From Yponomeuta sedellus (Eukaryota > Arthropoda > Insecta > Lepidoptera > Yponomeutidae), in the NCBI GenBank assembly GCA_934045075.1, contig OW203736.1, positions 1,032,091 through 1,096,090 on the forward strand: a stretch of 64,000 nucleotides of DNA. Reading direction: 5' to 3'. Under the pieces are notes generated by a model. It was not told the origin of the DNA, did not search any database, and worked only from the letters and a program-made list of their open reading frames with translations. A program made the position numbers and the translations under genes. Positions 63,738 to 64,000 of the stretch are shown piece after piece (the stretch's first letter is position 1; each line of letters begins with the position of its first letter).

Positions 63738-64000
63738 AAAAACCTATTTAGAGGCTAAAAATTTCACCCATGCCGGGAGTCGAACCCGCAACCTCTGGCT
63801 ATCCGTGCCAGCGCTCTACCAATTGAGCCAATAGGCGACTCACGGCATCAGTGAAATTTCGAACCTCTTTACACTATTCTCTGTATTACGTACAGGCAGC
63901 GACATTTGGCTTAAGCAAATTGCATCACTTACAGCCCCGACTACCTACTTTGCAGTTAGGTTTTTTACATCGGAACGATATCACTGTGCCCACATGATTA
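63738..64000 (-). mobile_element. Retroposon A, reverse, runs off the window
   Basis: TTTAAAAACCTATTTAGAGG, minus-strand tRNA-like unit (reverse B box GTCGAACCC; reverse A box CTCTACCAATTGAGCC), then GTACAGGCAGCGACATTTGG and ATATCACTGTGCCCACATGA at the edge. Confidence 0.88.

Overview
The window looks like a repeat-rich piece of an insect nuclear genome, most likely a moth or butterfly (Lepidoptera). Genes are split into short exons with GT-AG introns. About half of the sequence is interspersed retroposons, LINE tails, MITEs and microsatellites of the kinds that crowd lepidopteran introns. No species can be named from sequence alone.

Three host genes are supported. (1) A minus-strand gene of unknown identity is represented by its last two exons (14799-14640 and 5601-5466); its long intron holds a pogo/Tigger DNA transposon with a full-length 756-residue transposase (element 8418-11757). 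(2) A complete NUB1 orthologue (NEDD8 ultimate buster 1) lies on the plus strand from 23470 to 50386 in 13 coding exons. Their phases join without error into 611 codons: ubiquitin-like domain, helical/TPR-like middle, three UBA domains and a basic tail. (3) The 3' part of a TRAF-family gene lies on the minus strand (62613-58475): coiled coil followed by a C-terminal MATH/TRAF domain in four exons; its 5' end is outside the window. NUB1 and the TRAF gene are convergent. Both families act in ubiquitin or ubiquitin-like signalling, but nothing here shows that they work together.

Layout. 1-5400: (CATA)n, LINE tails, short retroposons and an inverted-repeat element. 5466-14800: end of the unknown gene with the Tigger element, a tandem SINE array and a large fold-back element. 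14800-23400: repeats, a decayed THAP exon and the NUB1 upstream region. 23470-50500: NUB1, whose introns carry most of the unusual structures: a 1.3-kb TTTTCA-type array ending about 30 bp before exon 6, a 2-kb minisatellite made from the end of exon 8 including its splice donor, and MITEs next to exons. 50500-58400: intergenic repeats. 58475-62613: TRAF exons with a nested four-part insertion in one intron. 62614-64000: TRAF intron, LINE tails and a final SINE.

The strongest unusual signals are: the exon-derived 61-bp minisatellite in NUB1 intron 8; a SINE family whose head resembles the internal promoter of 5S rRNA; a modular tRNA-like retroposon that is repeatedly found in snap-back or tandem form between 12-13 bp target duplications; and two insertions of that retroposon at the same site inside the 5S-like SINE. 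All homology calls rest on motif recognition by eye, with no database search.
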